NCBI GenBank assembly: GCA_964636125.1
Contig: CAZWPX010000007.1
Coordinates: 61,508-125,507 of the forward strand
DNA: 64,000 nucleotides
Direction of reading: 5' to 3'
DNA from: CAJINA01 sp964636125
Lineage (GTDB): Bacteria; Desulfobacterota; Desulfobacteria; Desulfobacterales; CAJINA01
Below the pieces are notes generated by a model. It ran no database searches. It worked only from the letters and a program-made list of their open reading frames with translations, and had not been told where the DNA came from. This document shows positions 35,678-44,105 of this stretch, piece after piece. Each line of letters begins with the position of its first letter. Within the stretch, counting starts at the first letter, position 1. Position numbers and translations under genes: made by a program.

Positions 35678-36069
35678 TCAGGACAAAGATTTCCGGATGG
35701 CCTGTGAAAGTTCGCTGAGCACCACCGGTTTTCTCACAAGTGGTTTCAAATCCGAAGTGTCCAATTGCGACCCTGTCGTAAGAATCGGCAGGCAGACATA
35801 ACGCCCGGGAACAGATTGCCGGTCCGGCAACGCTTCAGCCGGCAGCACGACTTCCTTCAGGGCAAGCCGCAGCCGCCCGCCCCGGGTTTGCAGGGCCTGC
35901 AGGGCATTGGCGACCAGATTCGTGACAACAGGGCTTCCATCTTTTGGGATTGCTGGAGTTGCAGCAACAGCTGGTTATTTTCATCTTCGGCCTGCCGACG
36001 GTCGGCGAGTTCTTTTTCAAGCGCACGCACACGGCGCTGCAGGCGTAAAATAACAGGACTATCCGGCAT
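35678..36069 (-). pseudogene. Remnant of a hybrid histidine kinase with several internal deletions
   Basis: ATG at 36067-36069 opens MPDSPVILRLQRRVRALEKE, a coiled-coil linker that runs to LLQLQQSQKMEAL, the usual sequence just before a HisKA dimerisation domain. The HisKA domain is missing: the DNA continues, one frame over, with the ATPase N-box TNLVANALQAL, then GRYVCLPILTTG, and jumps to the end of a receiver domain, LVRKPVVLSELSQAIRKSL, stopping at 35678-35680. The original frame ends at 35857. So HisKA, most of the ATPase and most of the receiver are lost, leaving about 390 bases. Not functional. Confidence 0.7.
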
Positions 36070-36157
36070 GGCCGCTCCCCGTTCGGACTTCGCATAGGAT
36101 TTCAAAAGGGACTGATACCTGCCAAAATACAAGTTATCCCTGCGGTTGTCAAAATTC

Positions 36158-37447
36158 TTAGATTGCGACAGGTTCAGGCGAACAGGTCGCACGCTCCGGT
36201 GGGGCAAAATCGTCGTTGGTTTCAATCCCGTAGGCCTCCAGAATTTCTTTCAGGGTGGCGTAGTTTACCTGGAGGGACGAGCTGACGGACTCAAAGCCCC
36301 GGGCTGAAGCCTGGCGCCGGCCATGAAGGGAGAACGGGTTCATATCGAAGAAGCGGTCATCATGCTCAGTGGGTTCAACCAGGATTATATCGCCTTTAAA
36401 CTCCGGGTTCTTCCGGTAAAGTTTGATTCCGTGCATCAGGCGGGTATGCAGCATTGTGCGCATCACCTGGTTAATGACAGCGGCAATCCCGTCCCGGGCA
36501 ATGCTGATGCGCTTACGGCCCTCGGGATTGTGCCGATCAAATGAGGCGTTGTTAAAGGGCCGGAAGGGGTTGTAACAGATAACCAGGTCGGCTCCTTTTT
36601 CAATGGCAAAATCCATGCTGGTGGTTTTAATGACCGCACCGTCTACATAGTCTGCATCACCGATGGTAACTGGTTTGAAAAACAGGGGGAATGCGATTGA
36701 GGCCTGCATGGCTTTGGAAATCGGAACCGTATTGATCTGGTCATGCCCGAAAATTGATCGCCTGGCTGTATCCAGGTTCATGGCCACAATATAAAGCTCT
36801 TTGCGCGATTTCATGAACAACTCATTGAAGCTGTTGCAAAGATTGTTTTTTAGCATGTTTTTACGGGTAGAGCGCTCAATCTGGTCCGTTTTGAATATGC
36901 CGTTGGGCAGGTAGTGCCAGGGCAAAGAGGGGTGGTTGACCGCCAGTTCTTTTCTTTCGAAGCAATAGGTTGCAAAGCGGGCCAGGTTTTCTGGATTTGG
37001 GTTTGCGCCCAAAACTGCTAATTCTTCACGAAACCGCTTTCGGAACACATTGTTGTTGGCCAGAAATCCCCAGACTTTACGGGAAGTGATCGAAACCAGA
37101 TCTACTATGACATGCAGGGGGGTTTTTATAATGTCCGCCTTATTCAGTGAATAGAACTCAAAAGGGCGGACTGCATCCAGGGGACCCTGCCGGTTGATCA
37201 TGCTTCGGTGGATCTCTTCAATCGAAATATCATTGGCCAGGTAGGTAGCAATAACGGACCCGGCGCTGATCCCCACATACATGTCAAAGTCTTTCACATT
37301 GCGGTTGACCATGAAACTATTGAGGGCCCGGAGGCCGCCAAGTTTGAAGGCCCCCCCGGACACAGCCCCGCCGGACAGGACCAGTGCAATTTTAGGGTTG
37401 GGTTTCGGATTTTTCAGGTCGCTTTTTTGAACTATGGTGATTCCCAT
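36158..37447 (-). CDS. Patatin-like phospholipase (minus arm of lipid locus)
   Basis: 429 residues. The oxyanion loop SGGAVSGGAF (about residues 25-34), nucleophile elbow GISAGS (about residues 62-67) and the catalytic aspartate in YVDGAVIKT (about residue 260) form the Ser-Asp dyad. It is longer than RssA-type patatins, with a C-terminal extension of about 120 residues ending in an acidic tail. Patatins hydrolyse acyl ester bonds in phospholipids or neutral lipids. Last gene of the arm WS/DGAT-ferredoxin-two reductase-like genes-patatin, 79 bases after the preceding gene; a lipase for stored lipid is a reasonable inference. Confidence 0.83.
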   Translation of the reverse strand: MGITIVQKSDLKNPKPNPKIALVLSGGAVSGGAFKLGGLRALNSFMVNRNVKDFDMYVGISAGSVIATYLANDISIEEIHRSMINRQGPLDAVRPFEFYSLNKADIIKTPLHVIVDLVSITSRKVWGFLANNNVFRKRFREELAVLGANPNPENLARFATYCFERKELAVNHPSLPWHYLPNGIFKTDQIERSTRKNMLKNNLCNSFNELFMKSRKELYIVAMNLDTARRSIFGHDQINTVPISKAMQASIAFPLFFKPVTIGDADYVDGAVIKTTSMDFAIEKGADLVICYNPFRPFNNASFDRHNPEGRKRISIARDGIAAVINQVMRTMLHTRLMHGIKLYRKNPEFKGDIILVEPTEHDDRFFDMNPFSLHGRRQASARGFESVSSSLQVNYATLKEILEAYGIETNDDFAPPERATCSPEPVAI

Positions 37448-37526
37448 GCGTCTGGATCGGCATCCTTTTTATTGGTTTGCAAGTTTCACCGGGGTCAGTT
37501 GGTATGCAGCCTCCCTGGCCCGGTTC

Positions 37527-39587
37527 TCAATACCTGTTTTTCAATTCCTTGAGGGCGCAATCCCTGACCCGGGTGATATCTTCATCGCTCAAAACGCCGT
37601 TGATACCGGAAATTGAGGCCAGCTGCATACCGTGTTTCAGTCCCAGGCGGTAGATTTCTTTTACCTTTTCCCATTGGGGCTCGCTGCCCACCGTATACGT
37701 TTCAAAGCGGCCTTCCAGGGCCAGGATAATGGTCTCCGCCAAACCGGCGTAGACCACCTCCGGGGGCAGGCCGATATCCTTCATTTCTATGTCGTTGCCC
37801 GGCAGGAGAATTTCACCGCTGCGGATCACCAGGACGTCCGGCCGTTTGGCCACTGCATCCGCTGAAAACACCGATGGCAAGGTTGTGTCAGTCACCACGC
37901 AGCCCGGTTTCAGGCGCATGATATCAAGGACCCCGCCGGCGCCGCCGCTGGCGGCAATCACCACGTCCATATCCTCTATGCGGGTGTCTGCCCGGGTAGA
38001 AACATGCAAGCGCACCCCATCCGTTTCGGCCTGCATGGATTCTTGCAGGGCCAGTAGTTTGGCCATGTTGCGGCCCACCATGTGGACCTCTTCAAACGCC
38101 GTGGCCAGCAGACGGCAGCAGATGGCGCCAATCGCGCCGGTGGCGCCGATGACCATTGTCCGGGCGCGCAGGATCTTGCCGTTTTTCAACTGGGTCAAGC
38201 CCATGCGGCGGACCGCCTCGGCGGCCGCCCAGAGCGTGGCTGAGGCCAGGTAGCTGTTGCCCGTGGTGATCGGCAGGACCGCATGCTTGGCCACCTCCAG
38301 GCTGCTGGATTTTATCGCCTTGGGGAACATGCCGATCCCCATGATCTGGGCGCCCATCCGTTTGGCCATTTTAGCGGCCGTCAGCAGGCGCCTGGTGGTG
38401 AAATCAGGGTCATGGGCCTGCATCTGTTCCGGCGTTTCGCCGATCCCGATGAGCCACCCCTCGGCTTCCACGCCGGTGTTGGATTGGATGCCGGTCACCT
38501 TGGAGTAGAGAAAAGGCGGGGCGTATGCCATGACTTTCTCGATGGTGTCCATGGCGCCCGGGGCGACATCGGCCATGACTTCGATAGGTTTGAGCTTTTT
38601 CAAAAAGGCCTGATCGAGTGGATAGACAATGTAGGCAAATCGGTTGACCCGCCGGGGCTCTCCCCCGGGATAGATCACCCGGGGCTCCATTTCCATTTCG
38701 CTGATGACCTCAAGCAGATCATCCGAGCTCTCTTTATCATTGGGCAGCTGCAGGGCAGCCAGCAGGAGCGCTTCCAGGACACTGACCCCGATCACCTTTT
38801 CAAAAAGCTTCGGGGTTGTGTCAATGATCACGGCGACCTCTTTTTCCTTGAGGTACTCAACCCGGTCCGCATAGGCTGTCGTGGTAATCACGATTTTGTC
38901 CTTCAGATCCTCGGCGCTGAATGCTTCGAGATAGCGATAGAAGCCGTAATAAGGAACCACAAGCACCTGCGCCTGCGAAACCGCCTGTCGCAGAATATAG
39001 GCGTTCGTTTTCTTTACGGGGGTGGTGGTGGTGACAGTGCGCCGACCCGGAAGCCATTTCAGGGCGCCCTTAATGCGGTTGGCGTATAATTCGAGTTCAC
39101 GGACGGAACGCATCAAACGGGGAATCCCGTCCTGGAGGAGCGGATCGGCAAATTGCAGGTTATCCGTGTATTCCTGCATGACCCGGGCAATTTTAGAGTT
39201 CACCACACCGGAGAAAAAAAGAACCCGGGCATTGGTGAAATAGTTGTTGCCAAAGATAAATTGCGTATGCCGCAGGGACCATTCATGGCTCACATCACGC
39301 AGGAGGCTGCCCACGGTGACAGGGGTATGGAGTTTTTTGGCGATTTTGAGCAGCTGCGCAGTCTTTTTAGCGGGTATTGCCCGGGAACCGATGGTAAATG
39401 GGAATTGGATGCCGCTCAGGCTGACAGCATCGGCTTTCTTGTTCCAGGAGAGCAAAAGATCGGAAGCCTTGTTTACATCCCCGTCCGTTCCAATCCGCTT
39501 GATGGAAAAGTTTTGATTTCGAAATTCAACTTCTAATTCATAATCGTCATCGCCTGGTCCCAGGCTGATATTGATGATCTGTTTCAC
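37527..39587 (-). CDS. AAR-like reductase paralogue lacking the catalytic cysteine
   Basis: 686 residues, collinear with the gene at 39781-41853. The C-terminal half (from about residue 355) resembles cyanobacterial acyl-ACP reductase: AKMAKRMGAQIMGIG, LPITTGNSYLASA, nucleotide loop GATGAIGAICCRLLA and VYAGLAETIILALEGRFE. At residue 615 the codon GGT (plus-strand acc at 37743-37745) gives glycine where the paralogue has cysteine and the Synechococcus enzyme has catalytic Cys294. The N-terminal about 340 residues match no domain I know. Reductase activity by the known mechanism is therefore doubtful; it may be a partner subunit or use another nucleophile. Confidence 0.75.
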   Translation of the reverse strand: MKQIINISLGPGDDDYELEVEFRNQNFSIKRIGTDGDVNKASDLLLSWNKKADAVSLSGIQFPFTIGSRAIPAKKTAQLLKIAKKLHTPVTVGSLLRDVSHEWSLRHTQFIFGNNYFTNARVLFFSGVVNSKIARVMQEYTDNLQFADPLLQDGIPRLMRSVRELELYANRIKGALKWLPGRRTVTTTTPVKKTNAYILRQAVSQAQVLVVPYYGFYRYLEAFSAEDLKDKIVITTTAYADRVEYLKEKEVAVIIDTTPKLFEKVIGVSVLEALLLAALQLPNDKESSDDLLEVISEMEMEPRVIYPGGEPRRVNRFAYIVYPLDQAFLKKLKPIEVMADVAPGAMDTIEKVMAYAPPFLYSKVTGIQSNTGVEAEGWLIGIGETPEQMQAHDPDFTTRRLLTAAKMAKRMGAQIMGIGMFPKAIKSSSLEVAKHAVLPITTGNSYLASATLWAAAEAVRRMGLTQLKNGKILRARTMVIGATGAIGAICCRLLATAFEEVHMVGRNMAKLLALQESMQAETDGVRLHVSTRADTRIEDMDVVIAASGGAGGVLDIMRLKPGCVVTDTTLPSVFSADAVAKRPDVLVIRSGEILLPGNDIEMKDIGLPPEVVYAGLAETIILALEGRFETYTVGSEPQWEKVKEIYRLGLKHGMQLASISGINGVLSDEDITRVRDCALKELKNRY

Positions 39588-39780
39588 TTGACCTCCTGGT
39601 CTTGCTCGAATTTTTCTAACGCTTTATGACCCCAAGAACAATGTCTCGCACAGGGCTGGTTAAAACCTTAAACCTGGTTCTCGCGCAAGACGCCAAGAAA
39701 ACCAGAATTTATGCCGGCTGCACCGGAAGACCTGAAAGCGAACCTCCATGCATTTTTGATTTTGCGCAACAGCGCAAATA
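39588..39780. repeat. 193-bp gap between the paralogues, with a REP-like sequence
   Basis: ctcgcgcaagacgcca at 39680-39695 is close to the arms of the repeat at 32484-32625, and tttgcgcaacagcgcaaa at 39761-39778 is a short palindrome. No coding frame or terminator run of T is evident. Confidence 0.4.
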
Positions 39781-41853
39781 CTATTGTTTCTTCCCCTTGC
39801 CCGCAGCCCGGGCTTCCAGGGCCAGGCGTTTGACCTCGGCGATGTCTTCATCCGTGAAGACCCCGTTGACCCCGGAGATGGCTGCCAGCTTCATGCCGTG
39901 TTTGAGGCCCAGTTTGTAGATTTCGCGCACCTTTTCCCATTCGATATCACGGCCGATGGTGAAGATTTCAAACCGTCCTTCCAGGGCCAGAACTATCGTC
40001 TCGGCCATGCAGGCGTAGGTCACCTTGTGCGGCAACCCGATACTCTTCATCTCCGGGTTCCCGGGCAGTTCAATTTCACCCGATTCGATGACCAGGACAT
40101 CCGGGCGCTTGGCGACATCTTCCGGAGAGAGGTCCAGGGGGCGGGCGACATCCGTAATGATGCAGCCGGGTTTCACCCGGGTAATATCCAGCACTTTTTT
40201 ACCGGCCCCGGAGGTGGCGGTGACGATGACATCCATGTCCGCCAGGAATTTGTCGGGCCGCACGGTGACCTTGATGGAGACCCCCGGTGTCTCTTTGAGG
40301 ATGGACTCTTTCATGGCCAGCAGTTTGGCGGTATTGCGACCGACCAGGTAAACCTCGTCAAACGCCTTGGCCAGCAGGCGGGCGCAAACCGAGCCGATGG
40401 CGCCGGTGGCCCCGAGAACCATGGTTTTGCCGGCGATTTTTTTGCCTTTTTCAACCTTGATCAAACCCATGCGCCGGACGGCATCGGCCGCGGCCCAGAG
40501 TGCTCCGGAAGCGCTGTAGCTATTTCCGGTGGTGATGGGCAGTTTTGCTTTTTTGGCCACGGTGACCCCGGCATCACCCACCACCTTGGTGAAGGCTCCC
40601 AGGCCCATAATCTGGGCTCCCATGCGTTTGGCCATACGGGCCGCCTGCAAGAGCCGCTTGTAAGTGAATTCGGGTTTGTGCGCCAGCATCTGTTTGGGGG
40701 TGCCGCCCACTGTAATCAGCCACCCCTCCGCCTCAACCCCGGTGGGCGACTTGACCCCGGTGACCCGGGAGTAGACCCAGGGCGGGGCATACGCGATCAC
40801 TTTTTCAACGGCATCCAGAAAGGCCGGCGGCGTAAAGCTGGCCATGAAGTCAACGGCTTTGTCCTTTTTCAAAAACTCCTTGGAAAGGGGGTGAATGACA
40901 AAGGCGAACCGGTTCACCCGTTTCGGATTTCCGGAGGGGTAGACAACCCGGGGATCCATCTTCTGGGTGCTGATGATTTCCAGCAGATCATCAGAGCGGA
41001 TATTGTCCCGTTTTTTCCCCAGGGCGGCAATGATCAGGGCCTCTAAAACATTGGGTGCCACAACCCGTTCCAGGATCTTGGGTGTGGGGTCAATGATGAC
41101 ATCCACCCCGCGTTCTTTAAGGTATTCCACCCGGTCCTCATAAACGGTTGAGGTAATCACTGTTTTTCCGCCCAACTCTTCCAGGGTTGTGTTTTCCAGG
41201 TATTCATAGAAATTGTAGAACGGAACCACGATAATGTTGGCCTTCTGCATGGCTTTTTGAAGGATGTAGTTGTTCCAGGCCTGCAGGGGAACCACGGACG
41301 ACGAGAGGCGCTTGCTGGGGACCCATTGCAGGATTTCATGGGCACTGTGGGCATATTTTTCAAGGTCAGCAACTGAATTCAGGAACTTGGAAATTCCGTT
41401 CTCCAGAACCGGATCAGCGAAAGTCAGGTTGTCGGTGAATTCGGACATCACCCTGGCAATGCGGTAGCTGTTCATGCCTGAAAGAAAGAGGACCCGGGCC
41501 TCATCAAAATAGTTGCCGAACTTGTATTCAATAAAACGCAGGGACCATTCGAAGGAGACATCTCGCAGGGCTTTGCCCAGGGTGACCGGTGTCTGGATCT
41601 GGGCCCCCAGTTTTTTGAGCCGGTCCGAGTGTTTGCGGGTCAAGTAGCGCGGTCCGACACCATAGGGGAATTTTACATTGCCCAGGCCGATGGCGTCGGC
41701 CGCCTTGTCCCATTTAAGCAGCAGCTCGGCCGCTTTTTCCATGTCGCCGTCGGTCCCCAGGCGCGTTACCGTGAACTCCTGGCCCAGGAATTCGGTTTCA
41801 AATTCATAGTCCTGCTCACTGGATCCCAAACTGATGCTGACGATTTGTTTCAA
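39781..41853 (-). CDS. Fatty acyl-ACP/acyl-CoA reductase-like protein (AAR-like C-terminus, long N-terminal extension)
   Basis: 690 residues. From about residue 355 the sequence follows cyanobacterial long-chain acyl-ACP reductase: AARMAKRMGAQIMGLG, PITTGNSYSASG, NADPH loop GATGAIG at 481-487, and TYACMAETIVLALEG with Cys615 aligning with catalytic Cys294 of the Synechococcus enzyme. That enzyme reduces acyl-ACP to fatty aldehyde through a thioester. The first 340 residues are an unrecognised domain with beta/alpha character. Next to WS/DGAT and a ferredoxin, a role in supplying fatty aldehyde for wax esters is inferred. A lysine-rich tail ends the protein. The ferredoxin lies 79 bases upstream. 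Confidence 0.78.
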   Translation of the reverse strand: MKQIVSISLGSSEQDYEFETEFLGQEFTVTRLGTDGDMEKAAELLLKWDKAADAIGLGNVKFPYGVGPRYLTRKHSDRLKKLGAQIQTPVTLGKALRDVSFEWSLRFIEYKFGNYFDEARVLFLSGMNSYRIARVMSEFTDNLTFADPVLENGISKFLNSVADLEKYAHSAHEILQWVPSKRLSSSVVPLQAWNNYILQKAMQKANIIVVPFYNFYEYLENTTLEELGGKTVITSTVYEDRVEYLKERGVDVIIDPTPKILERVVAPNVLEALIIAALGKKRDNIRSDDLLEIISTQKMDPRVVYPSGNPKRVNRFAFVIHPLSKEFLKKDKAVDFMASFTPPAFLDAVEKVIAYAPPWVYSRVTGVKSPTGVEAEGWLITVGGTPKQMLAHKPEFTYKRLLQAARMAKRMGAQIMGLGAFTKVVGDAGVTVAKKAKLPITTGNSYSASGALWAAADAVRRMGLIKVEKGKKIAGKTMVLGATGAIGSVCARLLAKAFDEVYLVGRNTAKLLAMKESILKETPGVSIKVTVRPDKFLADMDVIVTATSGAGKKVLDITRVKPGCIITDVARPLDLSPEDVAKRPDVLVIESGEIELPGNPEMKSIGLPHKVTYACMAETIVLALEGRFEIFTIGRDIEWEKVREIYKLGLKHGMKLAAISGVNGVFTDEDIAEVKRLALEARAAGKGKKQ

Positions 41854-41932
41854 GGTAACCTCCGGCGCCGATCGTACGCACGCATTTAAGTTTTATTTTT
41901 CCAGCCTGGCTGGATTCCAAAATTTGCTTTAA

Positions 41933-42163
41933 CTACGGCTGCCCGTCATTTCCGATTGCATCCACCGGGCAGATTTCCATAGCCTCGCAGCATAGCTGCT
42001 CCTCGGCTGCGCTGTCGGGCTGTTTGCACACATATTCGTACCCCTCTTCCAGGTTGGATGCAAAGTTGGCTGGTGCTATTTCCGGGCAGAGCGCACAGCC
42101 GATGCAGCGGCTGCGGATGTAGTACCGGCCGGGTACATTCTCTGCGGCAATCGCAGGTTTCAC
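41933..42163 (-). CDS. Single-cluster [4Fe-4S] ferredoxin, translationally coupled to WS/DGAT
   Basis: 76 residues. The start is GTG at 42161-42163, overlapping the WS/DGAT stop as GTGA. Cysteines in RCIGCALCPEIAP (CxxCxxC) and in EICPVDAIGN near the C-terminus supply four ligands to one [4Fe-4S] cluster; an extra CC pair precedes the last motif and may form a disulfide as in Desulfovibrio ferredoxin I-type proteins. It carries low-potential electrons in the cytoplasm. Its fixed place between an acyltransferase and reductase-like proteins suggests it could feed electrons to acyl reduction, but the AAR family uses NADPH, so the partner is open. Confidence 0.85.
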   Translation of the reverse strand: MKPAIAAENVPGRYYIRSRCIGCALCPEIAPANFASNLEEGYEYVCKQPDSAAEEQLCCEAMEICPVDAIGNDGQP

Positions 42164-43842
42164 TCGGTCAACTCCTTCATCAACCGGGTGACATCTTTCA
42201 GCCGGGTATCTTCCTCGGCCAGGTGCTTGTGGGTTCCGCAATAGTGCATCTCTGGCAGGGCTTTTTTACTGCAGGGGCGCCCCTTTTTGGTCAGGGCCCG
42301 GCACTGGGCCGGGTCTGCGGCCTGCCTGGCGGCACGGACCGCCTCCCGATTCTCTTCTACAGGTTTGACGGGCTTTTTAGTTTCCGCATAGCGATCATGC
42401 AGGACTAACGGATCATCCTCGATTTTTCCGGACTGGACCAGGTTTTCCAGGTATCCGAGTTCCTTAATGAAACATTCCAGAAAGACCTGGGGGTCAGGCA
42501 TCAGCTTCTCGTCGGAGGCGATACCCACGGTGACCTTGCCGTTATAGCTGAGAATACTGATTCCCAGGCCGATATTGCCCGAGCGCGGCACCCAGAACAT
42601 GAAATTGTGAATCGGGCTGCCCGCGAAATAGAGCTGCTCGCGCGGTCCGGGAACGTTGGTCATGACCCCTGAGGCCTTGTTGCCGAAAAGGCGGGCTGTT
42701 TGCTTGGCAAAATCCGGCGGCAGGTAGCCGATGGCGCTCAGCAGGCCGAAATTAATATAGGGCTCGGGCGAGGTTTTCAATTTATCCATGCGCCTTTTTA
42801 CCTCTTTAAGGCGTAAAACCGAATCCTCAAGGTAAACCGGCAGCGGCAGGAAAACCAGGCTGAACTTATTGCCCAGCTCAAATTCGGTGCCGGGTTTGCG
42901 GATATTGAAGGGGACGGTTACCCGCAGGTCAAGTTCGTTTACCGGGACATTCCGGGTCTTCAAGTAGCTGCGCATGGCGCCCGTAATCGTGGAAATCAGG
43001 ACATCATTGATCGTGGCGGATTTTATGGCCCGCCCGATTTCCTTGATTTTTTCAAGGGGCACCGGGTCCGACCAGGCAACCCGCTTGCGGGTTCCCAGGC
43101 GGCCTTTGAACGGTGTGTTGGGATCTGATTTCATGAGGGTCAGCCGGGACAGCACCGTGGTGATATCGGTGGGAACACGCCCGGTCGTCCTGGCCAGCTT
43201 TTTCAGGTGTGCAGGGTCGGAAGCGGCTTTACCGACCTCTTTAACAAGAGCGGACCCAATTTTTTTAGTTTTTGCGACCGTCTCCAGGGCGGTCTCCACG
43301 AGTGACCCCAGGGGCAGTGCCGAGCGTAGTGCGAAAGCGGGCTTTTTCCGTTTGGTTTTGCCTGTGGGCCAGGGGGCATCCGGGTCGGTATCGGCCGTTG
43401 ACAGCAGGACATGGACCAAAGAGATGCCATCAGCGATGCAATGGTGAATTCGGAAAAATAGGACGCACCCGCTACCGTAGTTTTCAATCAGGTGGACTTG
43501 CCACAGGGGCCGGTTGGGGTCCAGGGGCGTGACCGTCAGGTTGCTGATCATCTCCTGGAGATCGGTCTTGTCTCCCGGGCTGGGCAGGGCCACCCGCTGG
43601 ATATGCGAGCGCAGGTCATAGTTGGGGTCTATTTCCCAGCTGGGCAGACCCACACCCGATTTGGGCTTAATGATCCTTTTCTGGAACCGTGGAAAAGAGG
43701 CCAGGCGGCTGTCAATGGTGGCCAGCAGGCGTTTGAAGTCCAGCGGGCCTTCAAACTCCATAAATGCGGTAATCACCATCAGGTTGGTCGGTTCGTCCAT
43801 ACTCAACCAGAAATTGTCTGCGTTGGTCATCGGTTTTGCCAT
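42160..43842 (-). CDS. Wax ester synthase / diacylglycerol acyltransferase (WS/DGAT) with a Cys/His C-terminal knuckle
   Basis: 560 residues from ATG at 43840-43842, seven bases after AAGGAG. The catalytic motif HHCIADG is at residues 133-139, at the same place as in the Acinetobacter enzyme; PLWQVHLIE (about residues 112-120) and ATINDVLIS (the ND motif) agree. The enzyme esterifies acyl-CoA to a fatty alcohol or diacylglycerol at the membrane or granule surface. Unusual: the last 50 residues add C514-x9-C524-x10-C535-x2-H538, like short zinc-binding DUF5763-type motifs. Its stop overlaps the ferredoxin start. Confidence 0.9.
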   Translation of the reverse strand: MAKPMTNADNFWLSMDEPTNLMVITAFMEFEGPLDFKRLLATIDSRLASFPRFQKRIIKPKSGVGLPSWEIDPNYDLRSHIQRVALPSPGDKTDLQEMISNLTVTPLDPNRPLWQVHLIENYGSGCVLFFRIHHCIADGISLVHVLLSTADTDPDAPWPTGKTKRKKPAFALRSALPLGSLVETALETVAKTKKIGSALVKEVGKAASDPAHLKKLARTTGRVPTDITTVLSRLTLMKSDPNTPFKGRLGTRKRVAWSDPVPLEKIKEIGRAIKSATINDVLISTITGAMRSYLKTRNVPVNELDLRVTVPFNIRKPGTEFELGNKFSLVFLPLPVYLEDSVLRLKEVKRRMDKLKTSPEPYINFGLLSAIGYLPPDFAKQTARLFGNKASGVMTNVPGPREQLYFAGSPIHNFMFWVPRSGNIGLGISILSYNGKVTVGIASDEKLMPDPQVFLECFIKELGYLENLVQSGKIEDDPLVLHDRYAETKKPVKPVEENREAVRAARQAADPAQCRALTKKGRPCSKKALPEMHYCGTHKHLAEEDTRLKDVTRLMKELTE

Positions 43843-43987
43843 AAGGCGTCTCCTTGGGCACACCGGCGGTCCGGAATGTTTAAAAATTAGCTATTACAGG
43901 GGATTACTTAACAAGTAATATAGAAAACGAAAATTATTGCAACAGCAAAAGCACCGCCTGGGCGTAGGAATTTTTTCGATGTTGCCC

Positions 43988-44041
43988 TTGACAATGATAA
44001 CGCGGTGCGTCATGTTGTCAATGCATAACGCAATGCGTCAT
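43988..44041 (+). promoter_or_regulatory. Tandem operator-like repeats in the divergent WS/DGAT-phasin promoter region
   Basis: ataacgcggtgcgtcat at 43997-44013 and ataacgcaatgcgtcat at 44025-44041 agree at 15 of 17 bases and are 28 bases apart, close to three helical turns. Each contains the inverted core acgc-n3-gcgt. TTGACA at 43988-43993 abuts the first copy, so a bound repressor would cover a promoter reading towards the phasin-like gene (its -10 is weak). The sites look like TetR- or GntR-type operators; no candidate regulator gene is adjacent. Confidence 0.6.
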
Positions 44042-44105
44042 AAAAAGACAAGCGGTTTTTACAATTTTATTCATACTCATGATCAGGTTGGAGGAGAAAA
44101 AGACA

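Noticed and set aside
35765..36097. 110-codon plus-strand frame in the histidine kinase remnant
   Set aside because: The recognisable kinase and receiver motifs are on the minus strand.
39784..41046. 420-codon plus-strand frame opposite the AAR-like gene
   Set aside because: Antisense shadow; the glycine/histidine-rich composition is typical of reverse reading of a GC-rich gene.
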